From contig OX638294.1 in assembly GCA_951812325.1 (NCBI GenBank), forward strand, positions 3,324,859 to 3,388,858: a stretch of 64,000 nucleotides of DNA, read 5' to 3'. The stretch's first letter is position 1. Every line of letters begins with the position of its first letter. Under the pieces are notes generated by a model. That model searched no databases, had not been told where the DNA came from, and worked only from the letters and a program-made list of their open reading frames with translations. The stretch is from an uncultured Thermoanaerobaculia bacterium (GTDB lineage: Bacteria > Acidobacteriota > Thermoanaerobaculia > Multivoradales > Multivoraceae). Below are positions 54,313 to 62,162 of the stretch, in pieces. The translations under genes and the position numbers were made by a program.

Positions 54313-55283
54313 CCTCTCCAACCCGTGGCCGCCGCCGCCGCCAACCGCCACAGCCCGGCGGCGGCCTCGCCGCGGCGCCCGGCCCGGCGGGGCCGGCGAA
54401 GCGGCAGCAGAGCGATGCGGAGCAGAGCGGCGAGGACCAGCATGACATTCAGCACGAGGGCGGCGCCGCGGCTGTGATGCTTGCGAGCGTATCGGTCCAG
54501 GTTGCGGTAGTAGGCGAGCAGGAAAGGGCCGTAGCCGAGCCGCGGTACGGAGGCGCCGAGGCCGTGCCGGAAGGTGGCGTCCGGCCAGTAGCGGATCGTC
54601 TCGCCCCGGTCGTGGAGCCGGCGGGCGAGGTCGACGTCCTCGAACCAGGCCGGCCAGAACTGTTCGTCCATGCGACCGACGGCTTCGAAGGCGTCGCGTC
54701 GAAGCAGCAGGGCGCAGGCCGCAGGCTGTTCGACGGGCGCCCCGGCCGCCGGCGCCGGCAGCGTGGCGGGCTCGATGAAGCTGCAGTAGCCGAGCAGCGT
54801 GCGCAGGCCGGGCAGTTGGCGCAGTTGCCAACCGGCTTGAGGAGCACCGTCCTCGTCCAGCAGCCGGGGCGCCAGGCCGGCCGTTTCCGGGTGCTGTTCC
54901 ATGCCCCGGACCAGGGACTCGAGGGCCCCGGGTTCGGGTCTGGCGTCCGTGTTGAGAATCAGCAGCAGACGTCCGTCCGCATCGGTCGCTCCGCGGTTGA
55001 CGGCCGCTGCGAAGCCGAGGTTGGCGTCCGGCTCGAGGACGTGGACGTTGGGCCGGCCGCCGCTCAACTCGCCGAGGCGCCCGCTCGAGCCGTTGTCGAC
55101 CACGACGAGTTCGAACCGAACGTCCCGGGGCCAGCTTTTCGCGAGGAGCGTGAGGTTGTCCTCGTCGTGCCAGTGCGGCGCCACCGCGCTCAGGAGCGGA
55201 GTGTCGCTCGTCGCCCGTTTTCGCCGTCGTCCGCACGTCCTGCACGTGGACGGCGAGGCGCTTTGCCCCGAGGTGTCGCTCAT
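54306..55283 (-). CDS. Family 2 glycosyltransferase (rhamnosyltransferase-like)
   Basis: 325 residues from ATG 55283, which overlaps the stop of the upstream GT2 gene as ATGA. GT-A domain: VVVDNGSSGRLGEL, NLGFAAAVNRGATDADGRLL, LILNTDARPEPGALE (DxD-like), and WPAWFEDVDLARRLHDRGE. A C-terminal membrane helix (ALVLNVMLVLAALLRIALLP) anchors it. The N-terminus is duplicated: RRRKRAMSDT and RRRKRATSDT lie 24 residues apart; only the distal copy still has the Met. Confidence 0.9.
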   Translation of the reverse strand: MSDTSGQSASPSTCRTCGRRRKRATSDTPLLSAVAPHWHDEDNLTLLAKSWPRDVRFELVVVDNGSSGRLGELSGGRPNVHVLEPDANLGFAAAVNRGATDADGRLLLILNTDARPEPGALESLVRGMEQHPETAGLAPRLLDEDGAPQAGWQLRQLPGLRTLLGYCSFIEPATLPAPAAGAPVEQPAACALLLRRDAFEAVGRMDEQFWPAWFEDVDLARRLHDRGETIRYWPDATFRHGLGASVPRLGYGPFLLAYYRNLDRYARKHHSRGAALVLNVMLVLAALLRIALLPLRRPRRAGRRGEAAAGLWRLAAAAATGWRGR

Positions 55284-55306
55284 CGCCCGTTTTCGCCGTC
55301 GTCCGC
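55201..55306. repeat. Paired direct repeat, 34 bases, period 72, at a GT2 start
   Basis: Copies 55201-55234 and 55273-55306 match at 33 of 34 bases (GTGTCGCTC.TCGCCCGTTT). The only difference is that the distal copy (55281-55283) spells the ATG start and the proximal copy spells ACG. Confidence 0.93.
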
Positions 55307-56674
55307 GCCGGGTGCGCCGGCGTGCCGTCCGTGCACCCGCTGACGGGTGCACGGACTGGTTCGCGGGTGGCGCGGATTCGCGCCACCCGAGTTCCCGCCG
55401 GCTGCCGCCGCAGGCGGCCAGGGAGACGGGCCGGCCGCGGGATTCCACGGTTCCTGACCGCGACCGAAACCGGCGAAGCGCGGCAGGAGCCGGACCGCGC
55501 GACTCCAGGCGAACAGGAGATCGACCGCTTTCGGGCGTGGAGAATCCCCCGGCAGCGCTTCGGCCGTTTCACCCCTGAACAGATCGACGGCGTCCCGCGA
55601 CAGAAGCCCCGGCAACAGCAGCCAGAAGCTCCGGCCCGACCGCGTCGCCAGAACCAGCAGGCGATTGCAGTAGATGCGGCGAACCCGCCGCCGGGCGGCG
55701 CGGCGGCCGCGGCTGGACAACGCGCCGGCATGTTCAATGCGGGCCGCCGGCGCCAGTACGGACTCGTACGATGCGCGGCGCAGCCGGTCGGCGAGTTCGA
55801 CGTCCTCGTAGTAGCTGTCGAGCCGCTCGTTGAAGGGCCGGAGCGGCGCCCCCGCCGGGCTCACGGCGACGAGCGCCTCGCGGCGGTAGATGGCCGCGGT
55901 GGCGGACACACCGTAGATGGGCGTCGGCGACCCGCCTGCCGGCGGCGCGGGTTTGCCGCGGTCGACCTGGATCGCCTGCCAGCGGCGGTTCCACGCCAGG
56001 CCGGCGCCGTCGATGCGTGCTTCGTCCTTGCCGTCACCGGGCGGAAGCAGGTTGAGTCCCTGCGCCGCCGCGAGCGGGGAGTCGGCGCAGATCCGCGGGT
56101 CGGCGCCGTTGCAAGCGCCGAGGGCCGCCAGCAACGTTCGGGTCCAGCCGGTCGCCAGCACGGCGTCATCGTTCACCAGGGCGATCAGGCGGCCGCGGCT
56201 GACCGCGATGCCGGCGTTGGCCGCGCGGGCGAATCCTGCCGGTTCGGGAAGCTGCGCGATCCGCGGCGACCGCTCGAAGGCGGCGGGATGATTCGACGCG
56301 AACTGCCGCGCGAGTTCCCTGAGCGCTGCCGGACCGTCGGCGGGAGCGGAACGGTTGACCTGGTCGGCGGTTCCGCTGCCGACGAGCTTCCCGCTCTCCC
56401 GCGCCAGGTCGCGAGAGTGCGGCCACCACCATCCCCAGCCGGGTCGCGATCTTCGTCGCCCGTTCCTGACCCGAATCGGCCGCTGCTGGTCAAGACCGGC
56501 TTTCGCGGCCGGCTGCTGCCAGACGACGATCAGTTCGGCCGTCGCGCCGGTTTCCGCCGCGTCCCGGTAAATGGACTCCAGACAGCCCGCGACATGCTCC
56601 GGTACGCCGACCGTTGGAACGACGTAGGAGAGTGCCGGCGCCTGGGCCGACCCGGCGGCGGACCCGTCGGTCAA
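55280..56674 (-). CDS. Family 2 glycosyltransferase
   Basis: 464 residues from TTG 56674, which overlaps the TGA of the preceding membrane-protein gene as TTGA. Seen: ALSYVVPTVGVPEHVAGCLE at the start, ELIVVWQQ, NAGIAVSRGRLIALVNDDAV (DD), ATAAIYRREALVAV and RLDSYYEDVELADRLRR (ED), so a GT2 domain is present but longer than usual with a 50-residue insertion (GPAALRELARQFASNHPAAF). The C-terminal about 40 residues (NPRHPRTSPCTRQRV) are translated from the double-hairpin element, so the end of the protein was probably replaced. Confidence 0.85.
   Translation of the reverse strand: MTDGSAAGSAQAPALSYVVPTVGVPEHVAGCLESIYRDAAETGATAELIVVWQQPAAKAGLDQQRPIRVRNGRRRSRPGWGWWWPHSRDLARESGKLVGSGTADQVNRSAPADGPAALRELARQFASNHPAAFERSPRIAQLPEPAGFARAANAGIAVSRGRLIALVNDDAVLATGWTRTLLAALGACNGADPRICADSPLAAAQGLNLLPPGDGKDEARIDGAGLAWNRRWQAIQVDRGKPAPPAGGSPTPIYGVSATAAIYRREALVAVSPAGAPLRPFNERLDSYYEDVELADRLRRASYESVLAPAARIEHAGALSSRGRRAARRRVRRIYCNRLLVLATRSGRSFWLLLPGLLSRDAVDLFRGETAEALPGDSPRPKAVDLLFAWSRAVRLLPRFAGFGRGQEPWNPAAGPSPWPPAAAAGGNSGGANPRHPRTSPCTRQRVHGRHAGAPGADDGENGR
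55329..55388. repeat. Second copy of the double-hairpin element
   Basis: Hairpin 1 (55329-55354, 11-bp stem, CTGA loop), linker ACTGGTTCGC (55355-55364) and hairpin 2 (55365-55388, 10-bp stem, GATT loop). Stem 1 differs from the 21944 copy by one base on each side (G-C becomes A-T), keeping the pair. It lies inside the 3' end of a GT2 gene. Confidence 0.88.
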
Positions 56675-58488
56675 GGCCCGGCAGACCGGCCGACGTGGAG
56701 GGCGAAAAAGAGGATCACCTCGACCTCGGCGGGGAGGTCCGGGTCGCGGGTGATGACCAGGTCGCCGGTTCCACAGAGGGAAGAGAGATCGAACTCGGCG
56801 CGGTAGCGGGCGCCGAAGAAGGGACCGCCGGCGCCGGTCGCGACCCAGTGCAGCCAGGGCTCGCGGCCCGCCGCGGCGCCGCTTGCGCGCGCCGACCATT
56901 CGCCGGTGTGATCGCCGTGCAGCACCTCGACGCCAGGGGGACTGGCGCCGATGCGGGCCACCGGCTGACCCGCGGCGACCCCGGCGCCGTGGGCGACCGC
57001 CGAATCGAGCACCAGGGTGGCGCAGCCGGCCGCTGCGGCTTCCCATCGTGGCTGGTCCGCCGTCAACACCTGCCTGGCCGAGCCGAGCAGCGTCTGCCGC
57101 GGCTCGAACGCCCCCCAGGAGCCGAGGGCGGCCGCCGTCAGCACGACGACGCCGACCGCCAGGACGATCGCCCGCGGCGTGGGCGCCCTTCGCACCAGCA
57201 CGCAGACGCCGCGTCCGATCAGGATCAGGACGATCAGTCCGAGCCAGCGATCAAAGGCCGTATCGAGTCCCAGAGCGCTCAAACGATCGTCGAGATGCGC
57301 GGACCGCAGCCACGGAAAGGTCGCCGAGAGCGACGCGAACACGAGCAGGCTGCCCTGCCAGCAGAATCCGAACACGGCTGCGTCGCCGTGCAGGCCGATC
57401 CCGTGCCAGGGCCCGGTCGGAGGCGGGTCGTCGGCCGAGGCGGCGTCTGGCCGCCGGGCGCTCAGCACGGTCCACAAGGCGATGCCCGCCAGCAGGGCCT
57501 GCGTGGGCGGCAGAAAGCGCAGCCCGCCGACGGAGAGGAGGACGGCCGCCGCCACGGTGTGCAGCTTGCCCCGACCGACCAGGTTCGGCGCCGCAAGGAG
57601 GACCAGGGGCAATCCGGCGAGCGCCGCGGGCCAGGGCGCCGGCGCGGCGGGCGGCAGCCCGAGGGTCAGGGCGCCGGCCACAACCAGGACGATGGCGAAG
57701 GCGAACCGTCGCCAGACGACGGCGGCCGCCATCGCGGTGAGCAGCACCCCGAACGCGGGCTCGCGCACGAGAACGAGGCCCAGGATCAACGCCAGGCCGA
57801 ACCCCAGTGTCGCCGCCGCGCGCGACCAGCGCTCCTCGAGCGCCTGAGCGGCGGCGTCGGCGAGGGCCGCTGTGGCCAGCACCAGGACGACATTCGAGCG
57901 CACGCCGCCCCCGACCAGGATCAGGGCCGCGGCGCCCGCGAGGGCCGGAGCGCCCAACCGCGCGAACAGGGCGGTCAGGACGACCGCCGCCGCGGCGGGG
58001 ATGGCGACGAGTACGACCAGCAGCCGGAGCGCTGAACCGTCGAGCAGCTCGCCCTGCCGCAGGAGCAGGTTGAGTCCGATCAGGGCGGACGCCAGGACGG
58101 CGCCGAGGTGCAGGAGGCGGCCAGGGGCCAGCGAACCGGGCGGCGCCAGCAACTCGGCCCGGCGAGCGACCAGGCTGTCGACGAGAAGCGCGGCGGGACC
58201 CAGACAGAGCAGGGCCCCCACCGCCGTCGCGCGGGCCGGACCGTGGGGCGGCACGGCCGCGAACGCGACGACGGTCAGCACCGGCAGAGCCAGCGCTGCC
58301 GGACTCAGCGGGCGACGCGCGACACCGGCCGCGGCGATCAGGACGGTGGTCGCCGCCAGCGCCAGAAAACGCCCCTCGGCCGCCGCCTCCGGGTTGCGCT
58401 CGACCCCGGCCAACCCGAACATCGCCAGGCCCGCAAGCAACGGCGGCAGGGCAGCCACGAAGGGCGGCGGCGAACCAGCGGCGGTCAT
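56671..58488 (-). CDS. Large polytopic membrane protein of the polysaccharide cluster
   Basis: 605 residues with about twelve hydrophobic helices (for example [64 protein letters not shown]), followed by a soluble C-terminal domain of about 130 residues with [20 protein letters not shown] and [14 protein letters not shown], rich in Gly and strands. I do not find the Wzy/WaaL signature firmly, but an O-antigen polymerase- or ligase-like role fits its place. Stop overlaps the next GT2 start. Confidence 0.7.
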   Translation of the reverse strand: MTAAGSPPPFVAALPPLLAGLAMFGLAGVERNPEAAAEGRFLALAATTVLIAAAGVARRPLSPAALALPVLTVVAFAAVPPHGPARATAVGALLCLGPAALLVDSLVARRAELLAPPGSLAPGRLLHLGAVLASALIGLNLLLRQGELLDGSALRLLVVLVAIPAAAAVVLTALFARLGAPALAGAAALILVGGGVRSNVVLVLATAALADAAAQALEERWSRAAATLGFGLALILGLVLVREPAFGVLLTAMAAAVVWRRFAFAIVLVVAGALTLGLPPAAPAPWPAALAGLPLVLLAAPNLVGRGKLHTVAAAVLLSVGGLRFLPPTQALLAGIALWTVLSARRPDAASADDPPPTGPWHGIGLHGDAAVFGFCWQGSLLVFASLSATFPWLRSAHLDDRLSALGLDTAFDRWLGLIVLILIGRGVCVLVRRAPTPRAIVLAVGVVVLTAAALGSWGAFEPRQTLLGSARQVLTADQPRWEAAAAGCATLVLDSAVAHGAGVAAGQPVARIGASPPGVEVLHGDHTGEWSARASGAAAGREPWLHWVATGAGGPFFGARYRAEFDLSSLCGTGDLVITRDPDLPAEVEVILFFALHVGRSAGP

Positions 58489-58655
58489 CGCCTCTCAGCC
58501 TACCGCCATGCTCCTTCCGCACGTCCCGGCGCCGGGACTCCGGCCTGCGCCCGCCGGCATCCTGCGCGATAGCGCCGGCTTCCGGACGCAACGCTATGAT
58601 CCGTCGCCGCGTCCTCGGCACGAACTGCCGCCGAAGGCTGGAAGATTGCCACGCC

Positions 58656-59987
58656 ATGTTGCCGCGAGAACTCCTGAGAAGCGAACCGGAGCGGGTCGCT
58701 GCCGCCGTTGAGGCGCGCGGCGTGGATCCCGCTCTCGTCGAGCAGTGGGGCAGTTGGGATCTCCGGCGTCGGGAGTCGCTCACCGCACTCGAGGAACTCC
58801 GCCACCGCCGTCGGGTGGCGGGCCGCGAGATCGGCTTGCTCAAGGCCCAGGGCGAGGCGAAGGAAGAGGAAGCGGCCGAGCGGATTCGCGAGATGACCGC
58901 GCTCAAGGCTCGCGTGGAGCAGCTTGAAGAGGTCGTGGAGCAGGCCGAGCGGGAGCTGGTGGACGCCGAACTTCGCGTGCCCAACATCGCCCACGAGAGC
59001 GTGCCGCCCGGCAACGACGAATCGGCGAATCGCGTCGAGCGGGTGGTCGGCGAACCGCCGGAGTTCGACTTCGACGCGAAGGCGCACTGGGACCTCGGCC
59101 CGGAGCTGGGAATCCTCGACTTCGAGCGCGGCGCCAGGCTGGCCGGCGCCCGGTTCACGACCTACTTCGGCTGGGGGGCTCGCCTGGAGCGGGCGCTCGG
59201 CGCCTTCATGCTCGACCTGCACACCGAGGAGCATGGCTACACCGAGGTGCTGCCTCCCTACCTGGTCAAGCGCGAATGCCTGTTCGGCAGCGGCCAGTTG
59301 CCGAAGTTCGAGGAGGACCTGTTCCACGTCCAGCCCGATTCGCGGTACCTGATCCCGACCGGCGAGGTGCCCCTGGTCAACCTGCATGCGGGCGAAGTGC
59401 TTGACGAGGACCAGTTGCCCCTGCGCTACGCGGCGCTGACGCCCTGCTTCCGCGCCGAGGCCGGGTCGTACGGTCGCGACGTGCGCGGACTCATCCGCCA
59501 GCACCAGTTCCACAAGGTCGAACTCGTCCAGGTGACCGTGCCCGAAGCGAGTTTCGAAGCGCTGGAGCAGCTCACGCGTCACGCGGAACGCGTGCTGCAG
59601 CGGCTGGAACTGCCCTACCGTGTGGTGTCTCTGTGCACCGGCGACCTGGGATTCGCCATGGCGAAGACCTACGACCTCGAAGTGTGGCTTCCCGGCCAGC
59701 AGGCCTACCGGGAGATCTCCTCCTGCAGCAACGCGGAGGCCTTCCAGGCGCGGCGCGTCCGTACCCGCTTCCGCCCCGGGGAAGGCGGCTCGTTGCGCCA
59801 TGTCCACACCCTGAACGGCTCCGGCCTGGCGGTCGGACGGACGCTGATCGCGCTGCTGGAGAACTACCAGACGGCGTCAGGTTCGATCCGCATTCCGGCG
59901 GCGCTCCAGCCCTACGTGGGCGGAGCAGAGGAGATCCCGAGCGGCCAGGGCCAGGCTGGCGCTAGCGAAGCAGTTCGCCCGGCCTGA
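58656..59987 (+). CDS. serS: Seryl-tRNA synthetase
   Basis: 443 residues, normal length. The N-terminal 100 residues form the tRNA-binding coiled coil ([20 protein letters not shown] to [18 protein letters not shown]). Class II motifs follow: [20 protein letters not shown]-like ([20 protein letters not shown]), [49 protein letters not shown], and the C-terminal [18 protein letters not shown] (motif 3). ATG 58656 begins just before [11 protein letters not shown], the family start. Divergent from the membrane-protein gene. Confidence 0.97.
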   Translation: MLPRELLRSEPERVAAAVEARGVDPALVEQWGSWDLRRRESLTALEELRHRRRVAGREIGLLKAQGEAKEEEAAERIREMTALKARVEQLEEVVEQAERELVDAELRVPNIAHESVPPGNDESANRVERVVGEPPEFDFDAKAHWDLGPELGILDFERGARLAGARFTTYFGWGARLERALGAFMLDLHTEEHGYTEVLPPYLVKRECLFGSGQLPKFEEDLFHVQPDSRYLIPTGEVPLVNLHAGEVLDEDQLPLRYAALTPCFRAEAGSYGRDVRGLIRQHQFHKVELVQVTVPEASFEALEQLTRHAERVLQRLELPYRVVSLCTGDLGFAMAKTYDLEVWLPGQQAYREISSCSNAEAFQARRVRTRFRPGEGGSLRHVHTLNGSGLAVGRTLIALLENYQTASGSIRIPAALQPYVGGAEEIPSGQGQAGASEAVRPA

Positions 59988-60110
59988 TCCCGGCCACCCA
60001 GGCCTCGCATGGCTCGCATCGAACGCCCCGGATCTCCAACCTCTCGTCGCCCCGGTACAGAAGTCGCGCCCGCGCCTCCGAGAAGGGCGGGCGTGAACCT
60101 GCTGGCGGGC
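59962..60110 (-). pseudogene. Possible protein remnant opposite the serS end
   Basis: On the minus strand an open stretch of about 49 codons reads ARARLLYRGDERLEIRGVRC then [17 protein letters not shown] and a stop at 59962. The CxxC and the ordered residues look protein-like, but there is no start codon and upstream the frame breaks at about 60110, so it may be a decayed gene end or chance. It overlaps serS by 26 bases. Confidence 0.25.
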
Positions 60111-60205
60111 CGGTTGTTGCTCACGCTCGGCCCGACCGACTCCGGGAGCTGGTCGACGGCGAACCGGACCCGGAGGCCGCTGGAAGCTGGAGAAATCTCC
60201 CTGGA

Positions 60206-60240
60206 ACTGCCACTTTTGCTGCCGATCTGGAAGTGGCAGT
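60206..60240. terminator. Hairpin downstream of serS
   Basis: ACTGCCACTT (60206-60215) pairs perfectly with AAGTGGCAGT (60231-60240) over a 15-base loop. Position between convergent genes fits a terminator; no T tract follows. Confidence 0.35.
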
Positions 60241-60260
60241 ACCAGAAAGGCAGACGAGAG

Positions 60261-60369
60261 CGAACGCGGGGGCGCACGGTCAAGCCGCGAGACCGAGCGA
60301 GGAGCGGCGCGGCCTGCGCGGCGTTCCGGGACGGCGAACGCGGGGGCGCACGGTCAGCCCGCGAGACCG
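60261..60369. repeat. Paired direct repeat, 35 bases, period 74
   Basis: Copies 60261-60295 and 60335-60369 match at 33 of 35 bases (CGAACGCGGGGGCGCACGGT). It sits in the gap between serS and the phosphatase gene. The intervening 39 bases are unrelated. Confidence 0.9.
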
Positions 60370-60432
60370 GGGGCCTCGTGGCCGCGACCTCGACGAGCTG
60401 GGCGGCACGCCCTGGCCGCTACTCCCTCTGCC

Positions 60433-61344
60433 CTACCCGGTCTTCTTGATCACCACGAAGCTGATGTCGTCCTCGGGGTCGGCGAAGGCGAGAAGGTCCT
60501 GCCGCAGGTGTGCGCAGATCTGGCTCGCGCCGCGAGCCCGGACGGCCTCCAGGACACTCTCGGCGCGCTCCGGAAGGTAGCGCTCGCCGCCGTGCTCGGA
60601 AAAGCCGTCCGTGTAGAGCAGAAGCAGGTCACCGGCCTCCAGCAGGTCGACCTCGCTGATCTCGTAGGGGCGCTTGTACCCCAGGGGGCCGGGATCGACG
60701 AGTTCGTCCATGTAGGCGTTCGATGCGAACATGCCGACCGGCGGGAAGCGGACGAGCTGATCCTCCGGCAGATGCTCGATCCGGCCCGGACGGCCGGCGA
60801 ACACCAGGGGCGCCGGATGGCCGGCCGAGAAGAAGCGGAACCTGCCCTGCTCCGAGACCTCCCCGTAGAGCATGGTCAGGTACTTGTTCAGGGTCGTCGA
60901 CTTGTAGAAACGCTGATTGATGTGCTCGAAGAGCCGCGTCGTGATCTCGCCGAACAGGTCGAGCTCGTAGTAGGCGCCGAGCAGGAACGCCTGATGCAGC
61001 ATCGCCGCCACCAGGGTGTCCGTCACCTTGTGGCCCGACACGTCGGCCACCAGGACGCCGGCGCGCTGCCGGCACTGACGCAGGCCCGCCACGACCCGCT
61101 CCCGGCCAGCCTCCGCCGCCTCGAGGATGCGACGGTCGAGATCGTAGCGCTGCTTGAAGTCGAGGTAGATCAGATGGTCGCCGCCGATCGCCTGTCGCAG
61201 CGGCAGGGAGACGCCGTCGATATCCACGCCGCACAGGTTCGGCAGGTCGCCGGGCGACGGCTTCGTCGCCAGAGCGATCTCTTCCAGGTTGGCAAGCTCG
61301 GCCCTGATCTCGGCCTGCCATGCATCCGACGGTCTTCTGCTCAC
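60433..61344 (-). CDS. PP2C-type (SpoIIE/RsbU-like) serine phosphatase
   Basis: 303 residues, cytoplasmic. Seen: GVLVADVSGHKVTDTLVAAM with metal-binding Asp and Gly, LTMLYGEVSEQGRFRFFSAG, HPAPLVF and DLLLLYTDGFSEHGGE with the late Asp, then a final DDISFVVIKK. This is the SpoIIE domain common in stress-response and partner-switching modules (RsbU acting on anti-anti-sigma factors). No anti-sigma or STAS gene is adjacent, so the partner is unknown. The first 60 residues may form a sensory helix. Confidence 0.9.
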   Translation of the reverse strand: MSRRPSDAWQAEIRAELANLEEIALATKPSPGDLPNLCGVDIDGVSLPLRQAIGGDHLIYLDFKQRYDLDRRILEAAEAGRERVVAGLRQCRQRAGVLVADVSGHKVTDTLVAAMLHQAFLLGAYYELDLFGEITTRLFEHINQRFYKSTTLNKYLTMLYGEVSEQGRFRFFSAGHPAPLVFAGRPGRIEHLPEDQLVRFPPVGMFASNAYMDELVDPGPLGYKRPYEISEVDLLEAGDLLLLYTDGFSEHGGERYLPERAESVLEAVRARGASQICAHLRQDLLAFADPEDDISFVVIKKTG

Positions 61345-61943
61345 GACTTGCTCCTTCTCTCCAAGCGTAGCCCTACCCGGGCATCGGGCCGCGGCGGAGC
61401 AGACCGATCCCCCCGGTCAGGACGTGGCGGAGACGGTGTCCGCCATGACCTTCGCGTGGTGACCGGCGCCATCGCGCCCGCTGTCTTGCGGACGGACTCA
61501 GGCCAGCACGCGATCCTGGCCGTTGCGTTGACGCCGGGGGAGCCTTCGGCGACCTCTGGATGGAAGGGCATTTCGGGGTGGGAGATCCGCTGAACGCAGG
61601 CGGAACACCGATGCGTGAAGGCGGCGGGCACTGACATGCCCGGTTCCCATTTCGAGTTTCATGTGGAAGATCGCTCCATGGAAGCGTTTCTCGCCGCCTG
61701 GCTGCCACGAGTGCTTCCGCGGGGATGCACGTTTGGAATCTACCCGTATCCGGGCAAGACAGCTTCGCGGTCTTTCGCGATGCAATTGCCGAGGCAACCG
61801 CTTGAGATCGACCTGATCGGATGTCGACCGGACCGCGTTCGACTGGCTCGCCTCGCTCGCCTCGCTCGGTCGGGCGGTTGCCCATGGCCCAGGCATCGCA
61901 CCCGACACGCCGGAATGCCTGAGGCGCACGGGCAGAGTCAAGG
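61345..61943. other. Gap with DUF4276-like remnant
   Basis: 599 bases between the phosphatase start and tRNA-Ser. Open frames on both strands break up; the only recognisable piece is at 61636-61761. A CTCGCCTCG-type short repeat lies near 61850-61868. Confidence 0.5.
61636..61761 (+). pseudogene. N-terminal remnant of a DUF4276-like protein
   Basis: From ATG 61636: GSHFEFHVEDRSMEAFLAAW followed by LPRVLPRGCTFGIYPYPGK. This resembles the N-terminus of DUF4276 proteins (TOPRIM-like), typically FEFLVEEPSMEAFL...LLP.GRTFEIHPFQGK, which pair with AAA ATPases in putative defence operons. Similarity stops at about 61761 and the frame continues into unrelated Arg/Leu-rich sequence, so the gene is truncated. 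No ATPase gene remains beside it. Confidence 0.5.
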
Positions 61944-62033
61944 TGGCGGAGGGGGTGGGATTCGAACCCACGGTGGACTCTCATCCACGCCGGTTTTCAA
62001 GACCGGTGCTTTCGACCACTCAGCCACCCCTCC
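61944..62033 (-). tRNA. tRNA-Ser (TGA anticodon)
   Basis: Read from 62033 downwards: acceptor GGAGGGG, anticodon stem CCGGT/ACCGG with loop CTTGAAA, anticodon TGA; long variable arm typical of serine tRNAs; T loop TTCGAAT; acceptor CCCCTCC; CCA encoded at 61946-61944. It overlaps the region ahead of the PQQ gene with no gene on the other strand. Confidence 0.94.
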
Positions 62034-62162
62034 CGGGCGGCAACTCCCGCGAACCGGCAGCCCGCGCCACGGAACGCAGCAGAGAGTCTACGGCCAAGCC
62101 GCCGGGAATGTACGGGAGCGGTCCGAACCTGCGGAGGACCGGGCGCGGACGGTCGGGGGGCC

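Larger units (their letters stand above)
59988..60432. other. Non-coding stretch with hairpin and paired repeat
   Basis: 445 bases between serS and the convergent phosphatase gene. It holds the possible remnant at 59962-60110, a hairpin at 60206-60240 and the paired repeat at 60261-60369. No supported gene. Confidence 0.6.

Noticed and set aside
20144-60369. Reading the repeat pairs as CRISPR arrays
   Set aside because: Each locus has a different repeat, at most three copies, several lie in genes in frame, and no cas genes are present.
61373-61984. Minus-strand frame before tRNA-Ser as a gene
   Set aside because: It runs through the tRNA flank and out-of-frame sequence, with no motif.
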